Notes under the pieces: model-generated
What the model was told of the DNA's origin: nothing
Seen by the model: the letters and a program-made list of their open reading frames with translations, nothing else
Database searches by the model: none
Program-made: the position numbers and the translations under genes
Shown here: positions 24,101 through 33,893 of the stretch, one piece after another
How the letters are laid out: every line of letters begins with the position of its first letter
How positions within the stretch are numbered: the first letter of the stretch is position 1
Origin: Nematostella vectensis
Lineage: Eukaryota; Cnidaria; Anthozoa; Actiniaria; Edwardsiidae
NCBI RefSeq assembly: GCF_932526225.1
Contig: NC_064041.1
Location: 10,398,813 to 10,462,812, forward strand
Direction of reading: 5' to 3'
Length of the DNA: 64,000 nt

Positions 24101-26159
24101 GTTGATCACAACATATACAAATATACAGAGGGCCTTGGTTTACTATTTCATGGAACCACTTTATTGCAAATTCAATGGATGAGTTAGCTTTATATTTTCT
24201 TTGGTATTCATTACGCTTTGATTTCTTTTCCGGTGATGCATTCATTTCTCTATTTTTTCTTTGGTATTCATTTCTCTTTGATTTTTTTTCTGGTGATGCA
24301 TTCATTTCTCTATATTTTCTTAGGTATTCATTACACTTTAATTTCTTTTCTGGTGATGAATTAATTTCTCTATATTTTCTTAGGTATTCATTACACTTTA
24401 ATTTCTTTTCTGGTGATGCATTCATTTCTCTATAATTTCTTTGGTATTCATTTCTCTTTGATTTTTTTTCTGGTGAAGTATTATTTTGTTTGGATTGCCT
24501 GTATTCCTTCATGTATTGCCTAATGTAGGTAGCCCTGTCTTGCTTTTTTGTTTCATTTGAATTAGAACTTTTGCTTGTACTTGCTTGCTTTCTTTTTTCT
24601 GGACGACTCGAAATTGTATTTTCCCTGTCAATATTGTTCGAACTTTGTTGATGTGAAACAGAACATGTTGATACGTAGTGCACTTGACCAATATGTCCTA
24701 TGTATATTGTTCTAATATTATTTATTATTGTATTTGCTGGCTCAACTAATGTGACTTCCCTAATATTTGAATCTGATTCTATAATATGAATCTTTAAACT
24801 CATTGCATCAGCAACAGCCTGTATTATAATATGATTGGCCCATGTTCCTTGTAGAGACATATTAGTTAAATACTGTGACCAAGATGAATCTATGATACTT
24901 TCAATAAATCGTTCAGGATTGTCCTTTAAATATCTCACTCCTAAAGCTCTAATTTCTGCATGTTTATTTGAATCACCATATAGCTGATGTGATACTGATT
25001 TGAAAAAGCAATCACCTCCTCCACCAACATCTAGTGGTGTTAAACCATGTCGAAGCATTCGGTATCTTAACGTAAAGTCACCATTACTATATAAACATAT
25101 ATCTTCAATATTATTATTATCAGTTACAGGACCAGGATTCAATTCAATGTCCCCAGACAATAAAAGAGTTTGTTTACATCCATTATACCTCACTGATGTT
25201 TTACAAGTTGCTCTAAAAAAGGAGCTATAGAAACTATTAAGTCTGTTAATGTATTTCAATTTCCAATAGTTATAGTTTGTAGCAATTCTGTAAAAAACAG
25301 ATGAAACAGGTGTGCCCTTAATAATCATCTTTTTGTGTCTTTTTCTTAACTTTCTATATCTGAGCAATCTCATAACTTTTTTTAGGGATATTCTAGATGG
25401 TTCTCTATCTCTACATTTGTGATTTAGTTGCTTTGAACATATTCGAGAATGTCTATGATTTTCTATACACTTGGAGATCTTGATAGATGGACAAGATGCA
25501 TGTTTATTATTATCATGTTTGTTTTCAATACTAGGCATAGTTTTCTCAAATGCATTTGTTATACTGTTATTACTAGTTTTTGAGGTGAATTCGTCAACAA
25601 GATTACTTCGATCATTATATACAGTGCTAAAAATGTGATTTGTTTGCCCTGTTTTATCCGACAAATACAGCAACATGTACACAGGTATCCCGAAAATACT
25701 TTTGTTCACAAATTGGTTTCCACAATATTTGCCATTATAGTGCCTTTCAGTCACATTGCTGTGATTATTAGTTTCCCGAAGGAAATTTTCAGTGTGCCGA
25801 AGCACAGTTAAGATCACATTGCTGTGATTACTAGTTCCCCGAAGGGAATATTCAGTGTGCCGAAGCACATTTTGAGCCCCATTTCTGGGTTTGTTTGCTT
25901 CCCGAAGGAATTCTATGCTCTCCCGAAGGAGATTTTGAGCCCCATTTCTGGGTTTATTGGTTCCCCGAAGGGAATTGAAGGACACCATACGGCCATAAGG
26001 ACTGGTCTTGTGTAATAAGGCAAGCGATGCAATCGAGCTTTTGTTGGCAAACAAACCACATAAAGCACCCCAAAATCTGAAATATTCTTTAGAAATACCA
26101 ACATGACAAATGCATAAAAGGTTGTGCCTAGTACTAAACACAAAAGGGATAGAATACAT
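21198..26159 (-). CDS. Helentron Rep protein with 2A-like motif, OTU domain and HUH endonuclease
   Basis: An ORF of 1653 residues. The N-terminal ~335 residues are basic and partly repetitive (NHSN/RNGAQN units). A 2A-like motif GDIELNPGP ends at Pro344; ribosome skipping there would separate this leader. An OTU cysteine-protease domain follows (DVGGGGDCFF, Cys near 384; HYVS near 495). Then come five 20-residue repeats rich in SPEKK (about 555-655), a zinc-ribbon-like region (CICC...CRTC) and a Helitron-N/DUF6570-like region. The HUH Rep motif GSPHIHMLMW has its histidines at 1173 and 1175. The tyrosine motif VYIVNYISKGQKG has Tyr1355 and Tyr1359. The Rep nicks and joins single strands in rolling-circle transposition. 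The ORF stops at TGA 21198 just before the in-frame helicase, so the native protein was probably longer. An upstream GTGAGT donor near 26187 hints at a 5' exon, but I could not fit a frame. Confidence 0.88.
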   Translation of the reverse strand: MYSIPFVFSTRHNLLCICHVGISKEYFRFWGALCGLFANKSSIASLALLHKTSPYGRMVSFNSLRGTNKPRNGAQNLLRESIEFLREANKPRNGAQNVLRHTEYSLRGTSNHSNVILTVLRHTENFLRETNNHSNVTERHYNGKYCGNQFVNKSIFGIPVYMLLYLSDKTGQTNHIFSTVYNDRSNLVDEFTSKTSNNSITNAFEKTMPSIENKHDNNKHASCPSIKISKCIENHRHSRICSKQLNHKCRDREPSRISLKKVMRLLRYRKLRKRHKKMIIKGTPVSSVFYRIATNYNYWKLKYINRLNSFYSSFFRATCKTSVRYNGCKQTLLLSGDIELNPGPVTDNNNIEDICLYSNGDFTLRYRMLRHGLTPLDVGGGGDCFFKSVSHQLYGDSNKHAEIRALGVRYLKDNPERFIESIIDSSWSQYLTNMSLQGTWANHIIIQAVADAMSLKIHIIESDSNIREVTLVEPANTIINNIRTIYIGHIGQVHYVSTCSVSHQQSSNNIDRENTISSRPEKRKQASTSKSSNSNETKKQDRATYIRQYMKEYRQSKQNNTSPEKKSKRNEYQRNYREMNASPEKKLKCNEYLRKYREINSSPEKKLKCNEYLRKYREMNASPEKKSKRNEYQRKNREMNASPEKKSKRNEYQRKYKANSSIEFAIKWFHEIVNQGPLYICICCDQLWYKHSVSSTTKLRQSNPDVVKYLSNKISVGNKEWVCRTCSNYLQKNKVPPCAVANGMAFPDKPDFFDLNELECRLLAPRIAFQKLMQAPRGRQLKIHGNIVNVPADVTNTVNILPRLQNQTATIKVNLKRMLKYKSSALSLNVRPYKVLQAANWLITHSSLYRDEGIVLNNDWINQYNRADNDEINEKVQSDTIDETDDNDIDSEGLDQNESHEDEAETIAGVTDTMFTATDFLEDNERQNILNIAPGEGNRPLSVFRDKYCEELAYPGIFLGQPRIDNKQRLVDINYSDICKSELRRSDRRAAVCIENIFYKTKKLQMKILLGKSHIALRKCKGNNKNITAGQLKQQGSIDRLIRHDDGYKFLNALRGSPPYFEKAKKDLFAMIRQLGPATLFCSFSSAETQWMHLLRILGQLVDNKEYTDEQIDNFNWDDRCRLIQSDPVTCARHFDYQVNQFLTNFLFSSAQPLGKISDWFYRVEYQQRGSPHIHMLMWLEDAPQFQIDSDEDVTSFIDKIITWQKPVDNADLLVLVNRQVHRHSHTCRKNTSSKCRFNYPQPPMKQTMIIYPLDEDTPEKEIKIYRDNWKAIQVYLDESKEGEDITFDQLLVNLNITKQNYLLAVSSSINTPTVFLKRNPNELRINNYNPDCLSAWRANMYIQFVLDVYACAVYIVNYISKGQKGMSELLREACTEARQGNKTIKQQVRDIGSKFLNNVEISAQEAVYIVLQLPMRKSSRQIIFINTSPPNERVDLLKPMDNINEMDDDSEEIYTSGLLKRYSKRPLKLGNITLADWAAWYDCAGKPYVKQTNQVDVDGLPLENFVDDNLNDDDDTEAQKTPRSKTKKRAKARIIRSVWFNKEAEPEKHYRELLMLFTPWRNEETDILGTFSSYEERYMLLANVINEQMKQYAVCNEDFNEIQQDMNRLEDRFDEIAPCTQNLEQQDRAEGDQDLHPDFTGNYNLSDDLGMP
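24190..24500 (-). repeat. 60-bp coding tandem repeat in the Rep ORF
   Basis: Five units of 60 bp on the minus strand, each encoding a version of 'NASPEKKSKRNEYQRKYREM'. Units vary at a few positions (NSSPEKKLKCNEYLRKYREI). The repeat is in frame and probably forms a charged helical linker or DNA-binding segment between the OTU and Rep domains. Unit number could vary between element copies. Confidence 0.85.
25128..25154 (-). other. 2A-like ribosome-skipping motif (GDIELNPGP)
   Basis: The coding sequence reads LLLSGDIELNPGP, matching the consensus D-V/I-E-x-N-P-G-P. The expected break is between the last Gly and Pro (Pro codon 25130-25128). It lies directly before the OTU domain. 2A-like sequences are known in non-LTR retrotransposons and some other genes of marine invertebrates. 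Its activity here is inferred only. Confidence 0.8.
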
Positions 26160-26433
26160 TGTAAAAGAAGTATTAAATCAACTCACCTTCACAAGAGCTC
26201 GTGAAATCAAACGAGAAGTGCGAAGAGAAAGCACATGTTTGACTCCAATCATTTTTTGCTCGTGGACTATAATTCAAAACAACGTCGTAATTCGAAATCA
26301 ATCCGATCCCTCTTCGCCAGCGACATCTACGACGACGATCACGTGTTCGATGAATGACCGCTAGGAACGCCTGCTTCAAGTGAAATTCTATTGTTTACAA
26401 CTCTTTCTTTCACTCACTCAAACCGATGGCATA

Positions 26434-26465
26434 GTGACGAGAGGCCCCATAAGGCCTTTCGTCAC
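26434..26465. other. 5'-terminal hairpin of the Helentron
   Basis: Arms gtgacgagaggcc (26434-26446) and ggcctttcgtcac (26453-26465) pair over 13 positions with one mismatch around a 6-base loop (ccataa). The right arm ends exactly where the copy B comparison puts the element boundary. Confidence 0.85.
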
Positions 26466-26598
26466 AAAAATACATAAAAAATAATAAGCCACCTGTCAAC
26501 TCATTTTTTTTTTTCTAGAAATCCGGACGGGAAACATTTGTTTTATTTTACTTGGCCTAATTATTAAAGACAACAAGAATAAACAACAGTATTATATT

Positions 26599-27822
26599 AA
26601 TTATTGTATCGGCGTGTTGGGGGATTAAAACTACGATTAACTACGGAAAGAGTGCTTGTCTGAATGGTTTTTTTATGAACTCAACAAATCCCTCGTGGGC
26701 TCATCAATCACGTGACATCATGCCCACAGGGAACCCAATAACAATAATAACGATAATGTCAATCTATGAATGTCAGTTATATATGAGCTCAGACATCCTC
26801 CGGGGGGCGCGTAGTTGCCGGGCACAGTCTGCGATGCGGTCCCTTGTGGCAGCTGTAATTCGCATGCTTCTCCTGATAGGTTGGTTGGACTGGAGCTGAC
26901 CTCCTGTCTGCGCGTCTGCAGTTTCCCCAACATCAGTAGTAATCTCAAGGGGATATAGCTTGGAGATAGGTCTGTTCGTGTGACCCTTAGCTGTTTTTAA
27001 GGTTACAGCCCGTACACATCCGTCGGCACCTCTAATCAGATCTTCCACTACGCCTAGTTTCCACTTCAACCTCTTTTTTCTCGCTGTGGATCTGGACGTC
27101 TCCTATCTTGACGCGTGTTTCACCGCTGCCACCTGTTGCGCCATGGAAGCACCGCAGCGAAGTGAGGTACTCCTGCTTCCAGCGCTGCCAGAAGTGTTGT
27201 ATAACTAGTGCTACACGGGTAGCATCCCTTCGGAGATGATCATCGTTTCCATAGCTCGGGTCAGTTAGTTCGTCCGCATCAGTGTCAGGATGTGGGAGAC
27301 TGGTAATCCTCCTTCCATACAGTATATGGGATGGTGTGAGAGGGTCTTCATCATTTATGTCAGGAGAGACATATGTTAGTGGGCGGTCATTAAGGATAGC
27401 CTCAATTTCCATGACAACCGTCTGGAGAGTGACTAAGTTGATGGATGTTCGGCCAAGGACTTTCTTCAGCGTCGTCTTCGTGAGGCCGATCAGCCTCTTC
27501 CAAAACCCTCCATACCATTGAGCTCTTTTCAGGATAAACTTCCAATCTATCCCTTGTTTGCCGAGCTCCTGTTTGAGCGTTGGCGAATTAAACAGGTGCT
27601 CGAGTTCAGTAGCCGCCGATTGGAAGGTACTGGCATTATCAGAAATGATAACGTCTGGAATGGACTGGCGGCTTGCGAATCTACGTACGGCGAGAATGAA
27701 TGTTTTGACTGATAAATCTGAAACGACTTCAAGATGTACAGCTCTAGTAGCTGCGCATGTCAACAAACAGATATAGGCCTTCGAGTCAGTTTTCCCGTTT
27801 CGTATATATAGTTCTCCCGTAA
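26599..27822 (-). mobile_element. BEL/Pao retrotransposon fragment: integrase and C-terminus, frameshifted
   Basis: The minus strand encodes the C-terminal part of a BEL/Pao Pol. It begins inside the integrase (DFTGELYIR), then KAYICLLTCAATRAVHLE, SDNASTF, WYGGFWKRLI and LNDRPLTYVSPD, matching the DDE integrase core and its downstream segment. A WxRWxxEYL..LR motif leads into the DUF5641 region. The frame breaks at an A run near 27070: KIGDVQIHSEKK is in one frame and KWKLGVVEDLIRGADG in the next (ORF 26773-27069). Gag, protease, RT and RNase H are absent. Against copy B the fragment occupies 26599-27822, where B has 420 bp of other sequence. I could not define LTR edges. Confidence 0.85.
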
Positions 27823-27977
27823 AGTCCCGCACATTACCATAGAAACCTACTAGAGTGCAACGCGCGATTTTGCACGAAGGTAGTTAGAAGGCAGGTTTCA
27901 AGTGCGCGCGCATGCTTTTAGGTGGAATCAGAGTTTTCCTCAGAGGTCATTTTATAAACCATGATGATTAATTTTGG

Positions 27978-30900
27978 TTATTCTGCGTAATTTTTATCAC
28001 TTTTTGCACACCATTCAATAAGCACATCTGCAACGTCTTGTCTGTTAAAATATGGCAAAAGTAAGATATATACAAGTCTTTTGACCGAGCAACCGCGATG
28101 CATCAGATAGAAAAAAATGTCATGCATTGGATTTTTAGATCGCTGATCCAATAAAGTGATTTGTTCCAAGTCGAAACCAATGCATTCTCCAAGCATTCGA
28201 AAATCATTTTGGTCAAATTCGTGTTTCACGTTTAATTTGGTACAAACTACACGTCTTTCGTGTGCTGGAAGCTCCCCAATACTTGAATTAAGTTTTTTCT
28301 CTGGAAGGTGTTGGAGTTTCACCTCTACTTCAGGATTGTTGAAAACAGCATCTCCACAGTGTTCACGCAGAATTTGGTCCAATGTTTCACTTTTTTCAGG
28401 AGTTATTATCCTGCCCTCATTCCCGCCAACAATGTTATTAAGTTCGAGGTTACCATTTGAAGCATGGTACAAGGTAACCATTTGAAGCATCTGCATATTT
28501 TGTGTTTGGGGAGGAGGCTGTCTTATTGCCAATGAATGCTCATCTCCAATGCAACCATGACCAGCTTGACCATTAGCTTGCGCTTTAAAGAGAATATAGA
28601 AAAGCATCATCAATGGAAAAAAAGGGTGTATCACTAGAGAGAACCTAATGTACTTTGACAACAACAAAAACAGGTTTCACTAGCAACAATGGGGGTCGAC
28701 CATTAAATTTTTTTGGGGTAGGGGGCAGTCTTTTGTGTTCTATTCCCGTAACTGGCGTGCAGGATATTTCTATGTCATGCATAGGGGCTAATCTTGTACA
28801 GAGACACCGCAAAATACATTATGGGGAGCCTGGAGAAGGTGTGTGGCGCATGACGGACAGGATGCGGTTTGAGGGGTCAGAGATGGTCGGAAAATACGTC
28901 TCCGCTTTGGTATTTCTGTGGTTGGCCGCGCAACAGCAAAAAAAACGACTAGGTACGAGTCTGCAGAGGGGCCGTTCCAACAATAAGTGGGATGTTTTAT
29001 AGACAGGTGTAAAGCTCCTGAACAAAATTTCCTGGTAGAATACCTTCTTCGGGTAATGGCTGCAAGCTGCTTTCTACCTGCATCTCACATTGAAACTCAT
29101 CTTAAAATGAAATTAGAAGGTTGTTAACTTTTTATAGGATTTTAAATTTAATCTATTATTTTACTTTTTTAACCTCTATTTGATTATACAATATGCCATT
29201 TTCTTTACTTTCTAATTACCTTCCCATAAAATTGTATAAATCTAGTAAAATAATAAATAATTTAAATTTAGATTATTGTAAATAGATGTAAAAATAGATT
29301 TTTGTAGGGAGAAAAAAGCTCAGCCAGATTCAATGGAGAGTTTAATTTATAAGAGTTAGCATACCTGGTTAAACTAATGTCACTGACAATTAGACATGAT
29401 GAAAAGTAGGAAATGACCGGGGGCTAGACTTGTCTTTCATCAATTTGTTGTAGTCTCGTGAAAATAAAGTTCTTGATATGTCTTGAAGTAAAGTCTTGAT
29501 ATTTAATCGTGAAGTATCTGAAGAATCAGAGAGGTTGAGGGGAGGGGGTCTCAGTCTATTCTGGATCTACTTACTGTACACTCAGCTGTAACAACAGGAT
29601 AGGTTGTCAATATGGTGTTATATATAGTGCAGTACCTTCTGGTCCTTGCTGCGAACAGATTGCTCCCTGGGTTTCATTTTGGATTTTATCTTGAAATAAA
29701 AGTAAAAAAATACAACAAATAGTAGATAAGTGGTATCAATAAATGCTATATTTATATATAGATTTGTTGACCAATATGACAAATAATATTCTCACTTATG
29801 AAATTAAAGTGTTTGATTTTAGTAAATAAAATATCTACATTGAAAAAGAAAACCTTACAATTATCATTATTATACTTTGCTAAAAGAATGGCTTTTTCCA
29901 GAGATATAAAAGATTTCTATTAATTCTCAAATATCTTAATATGCTGGTAATAATCTTAATTCTTTACCTACAGTAATAAAAGTCTTAAAAATAAAGAAAA
30001 TTGCTAACCAAGAAGTTATGACAAGCTTCAAAATCTTTGTCGTATTCAAATTCAGCAAAGTAGTAACTCCAGGGATCTAAGCACATGTTGTGTGGGAAGT
30101 TTTGAAGTTTGATTCGCACAGCTCAAAATTCTAGTTACACGGAACACTTTGAAAAAAAAAAACATTCTGTACCTGCCCTTTTTAGTGCATTAAGATTATT
30201 AGATTTGCAGTGCAACAGACCTGTTAAATGTATAATTAACACTACATGTACCTTCTGCAACAGACCTGTTAAATGTACAATTAACACTACATGTACCTTC
30301 TGCAACAGACTGTTAAATGTACAATTAACACTACATGTACCTTCTGTAACAGACCTGTTAAATGTACAATTAACACTACATGTACCTTCTGTAACAGACT
30401 GTTTTCACAACATATTGCACGCACATCCAAAACGCCACTGACTGGAGGGCCACAGCTGATCTACAATGTCGTACAAATTGGAGTTTACAGACGAAGCTAT
30501 AGAAAAAGCCAGAGTAGTTCTTTTGCAGAGTTTTGGCGCTAGAGTCAAATTCCCTTTGTCTGCATCATTTTGGATCAGCTATGTCCCACCAGTCTGTGGA
30601 ATTTTGGACATGCGCCCAACAACGGGAAAACTCTAATTCATCAGCAGAAGGCATATTTTACCCGCCTATACATGTAACGGTTCTGCTGCAATGCTAATCT
30701 GAAAATCTGTGTTAGTGTGCACCACCAATAATATAAGTCATCCAAATAAGCAAAATAACCGATCTGACATTACAGGTATCACAAAAAGACTTTGAAGTTT
30801 TTGCTTTCCTTAACTTTAGGTGAAAACTTCGGGTAACTCTGCTGTCTCTACTTTGTTTCAAAGGTTCTAATTTGAGTTCTTTACCATAGCCTTTGAGTTT

Positions 30901-32417
30901 CCTTGTCAAATAGCTTTTTAACCCATCAACACTGTAGGTTTTTGCACAACTATCTGAATAAGAGCATGGGGATGAATTATTGGCTCCAGGATGTGACTGT
31001 GAACGGCCAAAACCAGTAGAGCTTCGCCTGGAATCTAAGAAAAAATAATTTGTCTTTATAATGTGCTTAATTCATGAGAGAAAATCCAAAACCCAACTAC
31101 TGTGACTGGCAATAGCACCCAAAAATCAATTATTGTGATAGAAGACTGGGATGTACTTTGTATTTGGTAGTTACAGTACCTGGACAGTCCCTAGGAGTAG
31201 GATCCGAATTTCTACGTGCTTGAGTGGCAATATTTTCTACAGTAAAAATAGAATGCATAGTTGATATTAGACAAGCTGGAGGGTCCACTTACAGTACAGT
31301 GCAACCTGGATTTAAGATTCTCTATTCTATACATAATAATTCTCAATTTCTTGATTATCTATTTTCTTTACCAAAAAAAAGACCCCAAAAATGACACTGG
31401 GTTCACATCCAGTCTTCGGCCTCATCATTGTCGAACTAATATAAAGAAATTCACCATTTTTTACCAAAAACCTAAAATCTGGAATGTTCTTACTGAATGC
31501 CCGACAAATATTTCCTCTTTCAAGAAAAAAATGAAAATGCTTTTATTTAGTGTTTGATCGTTCACCTGTGATGACAGCTCTTTTTTTAATACATGTAAAA
31601 TGGAGGAGCTCCCCTATCCACAAAAGCCCGATTAGTTTCAAGGATTAAAATTTCAATTGAAATTATAAGATTTTAAAGAAGAGCACATACCTAGATTATT
31701 GTTAGTAGCTCCATTCACAACCCTCTGCATCAAGTGTCTTGATCGCGGCCGATAAAGTGTCCTACGACACCTACTTAAAACCTTTCGCCCCAATCTGGGC
31801 AACACTACCAGTAGGCAGCAAGTTACTATAAAAGCAATTTTCCATCCAGAAATAGGATGGTCTTGTAAATGCTCTTTGCTATCAGTGCTTGGTGGAGTGG
31901 TACAAGGGTCCCGGGTCTTGCAGTTTTTTCCAGAAATTTTGGCACAACTTGAGACATGGACATCCTTGCCATCATGGCAACACTTTTCACATGCCAGACA
32001 CTTTGCAGTGCTATTATCAAAGTAATGCCCTTCGTTACACTTGGGCAGACAAACAGTGGTGTCTTTTTCCACATCACACTTCCCTGTTTTCAATCTGTTT
32101 TCACCACAGATTGTACAAGCCTGGCACATGCTATAGTCTCTAACATTTGAGAAATTTGTGCCAGCTATGCAAGGGACGCACTCTACTCTTGTGTCTATTG
32201 TGTAGGTACCTCCACATCTCACACTGAAACCGAATCCCAGGTCACAGTGTGTCAAGTCACAGCTCCTACAGTGTGTCTCATTTTTGTTCTCATCCACGAG
32301 AGTGATTTCAATGCTGCTGTTACACCCAATCACCAATATAGGAGCTTGCATGAGCACCACAACAAGTAAAAGCACTAGACTCTGTGAAAAGAGACAACAT
32401 GTGAAATCCAGCACCAT
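27978..32417 (-). CDS. TNF receptor superfamily member with death domain, copy A (six exons)
   Basis: Type I membrane receptor. Minus-strand exons: 32417-31691, 31236-31180, 31034-30774, 29689-29636, 29100-29044 and 28582-27978. All have GT-AG sites, every intron is phase 1, and the product is 586 residues. The start MVLDF gives a signal peptide of about 31 residues ending ...ILVIG. Three Cys-rich TNFR repeats follow (CRSCDLTHCDLG; CVPCIAGTNFSN...C; CLPKCNEGHYFDN...C), then a membrane segment near 191-206 and a basic stop (RKVLSRCRR). The cytoplasmic part ends in a death domain (about 495-583; LPAHERRVV ... DVADVLIEWC). Death-domain receptors recruit adaptors for apoptosis or NF-kB signalling. 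The membrane helix is about eight residues shorter than in copy B. An in-frame upstream ATG adds 24 residues. The donor of exon 3 (30773) is the least certain. Confidence 0.85.
30216..30400. repeat. 45-bp tandem repeat in a TNFR intron, copy A only
   Basis: Four units of 'cagacctgttaaatgtacaa' plus 'ttaacactacatgtaccttc' with period about 45. Copy B has a single unit (about 58492-58535). A also has about 180 bp after the array (30401-30583) that B lacks. Confidence 0.85.
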
Positions 32418-33651
32418 AGAACTTTTATGGCAGTGTGCTTTCAATGATTTGTTTAAAAAAAAAAATGAATGTATCTTATTTAGCATCACACAAACATATA
32501 ATTAATAAAAAACTTGCAGAAATCTTCGAGAATATAAAAATTTGAGCACATCATCCTATAAATGTAGTTATTAACACATTGACCCCTCAACCGGCCGGTA
32601 CCGGCTTTGGGAAGTACCCACAACCCAAAAAAATCATAAATTCAAAATAAACACAACAAGATGAAGATACTCAGGCATCAGTCTAAGGGATAAATGGTCT
32701 TGCAGATATGCATCCAACCAAGGTGTTGGCATCTACTCTTAAGCCAAATAATAGCACAGGTTCTTTGACAAATCTCAAATCGAACAAGGAGAGAAAAGCA
32801 GAATCACCCCTCTCAATAAAACGCTCAAAATACCACACAAGGGAGAGAGATCAGCAAACACAGCTCAAGACACAAATAGATACCTTTATTCTGATCCTCC
32901 AGGTACATTTCCTTGGCCTCAAAACGCAATGTCCATTCCTTGAAGGATTGTACAACCACGAAAATATCTTTATGTATTGCAAATAATTCTGGGAGATCCA
33001 GGGGAAAATTCACGAGGGGAGGGCCAGTCAACACTCCTCTCCCCAAAGTCAGATGGTTTTTTATAAGTCTTTTCACCCCGAAGCCAAACAAATCAATTCC
33101 AGGTCATACAGACCCAGAATAGCAGTGTAAACAATTTTGGAATCAATTTGGTTTCAGAAAAGACAGCATTTAGGAGAGCTGTGGTGATTCATTAGAAAAC
33201 TATTTTCTCATCCGGGCAAAGCCAAACATGAATCCACCTTTGCTTGCAAATATCCATAAGCAAAGCACTCAATTATGCCCCAAAAGACTTCATGATGTCC
33301 TGAGACACTCTCTTAATATGCTCATAGCTGTATTTTTGATGAAAAATACAAGCAACCATCAACTTGTGCTGGCTTCAGCACAACGACGAGGGATTAAAAG
33401 TGGGGATCGCAAAGCACTGTTGGAAAGCTTGGATACCGCTGACTAGGTGCAGCTGTGTTTGACTTTGACGGGCTGTATAAAACTCAGAATAGGGGGGGAG
33501 GTATCTGTTTTCAGTCTGTTTTTTTGTAAATTCAACTCAAAAACAGTCAGGAGTCAATGGGTTAATCATAAATTAATAAATTATTTAGCACAAATAATGC
33601 AATTATTCATTTATAATAATGTTATAATTAGTAATTGTAGTTATTCATATA
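32418..33651. other. Upstream flank of TNFR copy A, no supported gene
   Basis: Probable 5' UTR and promoter region of the minus-strand receptor. The open frames are also present in copy B but show no domain or splice support. I cannot assign a promoter motif. Confidence 0.4.
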
Positions 33652-33893
33652 TACACCTATTTCAATAACAGTTGTCAGTGCAAATGGCAAATGGCGATTG
33701 GCAAATGGCAGTTCTACAACATCTCAAAGAATATCGATTAATCAAAACAATTATTCATTAAAGGTTACCAATGCTTGGCTCTGACATTGCTGGACTTTAT
33801 ATTTTAACACCTTCAATTTTACGAATAATTAGTACCCATAAGCCATTTACCATTTTGCCATTTGCACTGACAACCTCTTGTGAAATAGGTGTA
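33652..33893. mobile_element. Small palindromic MITE ('tacacctatttca' family), copy A
   Basis: The left end 'tacacctatttcaataacag' with 'ttgtcagtgcaaatggc' is mirrored by 'gccatttgcactgacaacc' and 'tgaaataggtgta' at the right end. The terminal inverted repeats are about 40 bp. Related copies are at 61590-61831 (through the segmental duplication) and 53953-54278 (separate insertion). No coding capacity. Confidence 0.85.

Larger units (their letters stand above)
15985..26465 (-). mobile_element. Helentron-type (Helitron2) rolling-circle transposon, 10.5 kb, degenerate
   Basis: This whole block is missing from the paralogous site in copy B (55513-55518), so its ends are known independently of homology. 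It is flanked by AAAAAT on both sides (15979-15984 and 26466-26471). The minus strand encodes, in order, an OTU plus HUH-Rep protein, a PIF1-like helicase, an apurinic-endonuclease-like domain and an RPA-like protein. That domain set is characteristic of Helentrons rather than canonical Helitrons. Hairpins sit at both termini: 26434-26465 at the 5' end and 15987-16001 at the 3' end. Inactivating changes are an in-frame TGA between Rep and helicase, a LINE inside the helicase, a frameshift in the endonuclease and one in RPA. Whether AAAAAT is a true target duplication or homopolymer coincidence is open, as Helitrons usually make none. Confidence 0.88.

Noticed and set aside
28655-29002. Plus-strand open frame of 115 residues, partly conserved at 56910-57239
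   Set aside because: It lies in a TNFR intron on the opposite strand. The C-terminus changes between copies by indels and no domain is seen, so conservation is explained by the recent duplication.
32825-33091. Open frame of 88 residues conserved in both duplicates (60751-61017)
   Set aside because: Conservation is expected from the segmental duplication. Composition and lack of splice or domain support argue against a gene, though it is not excluded.
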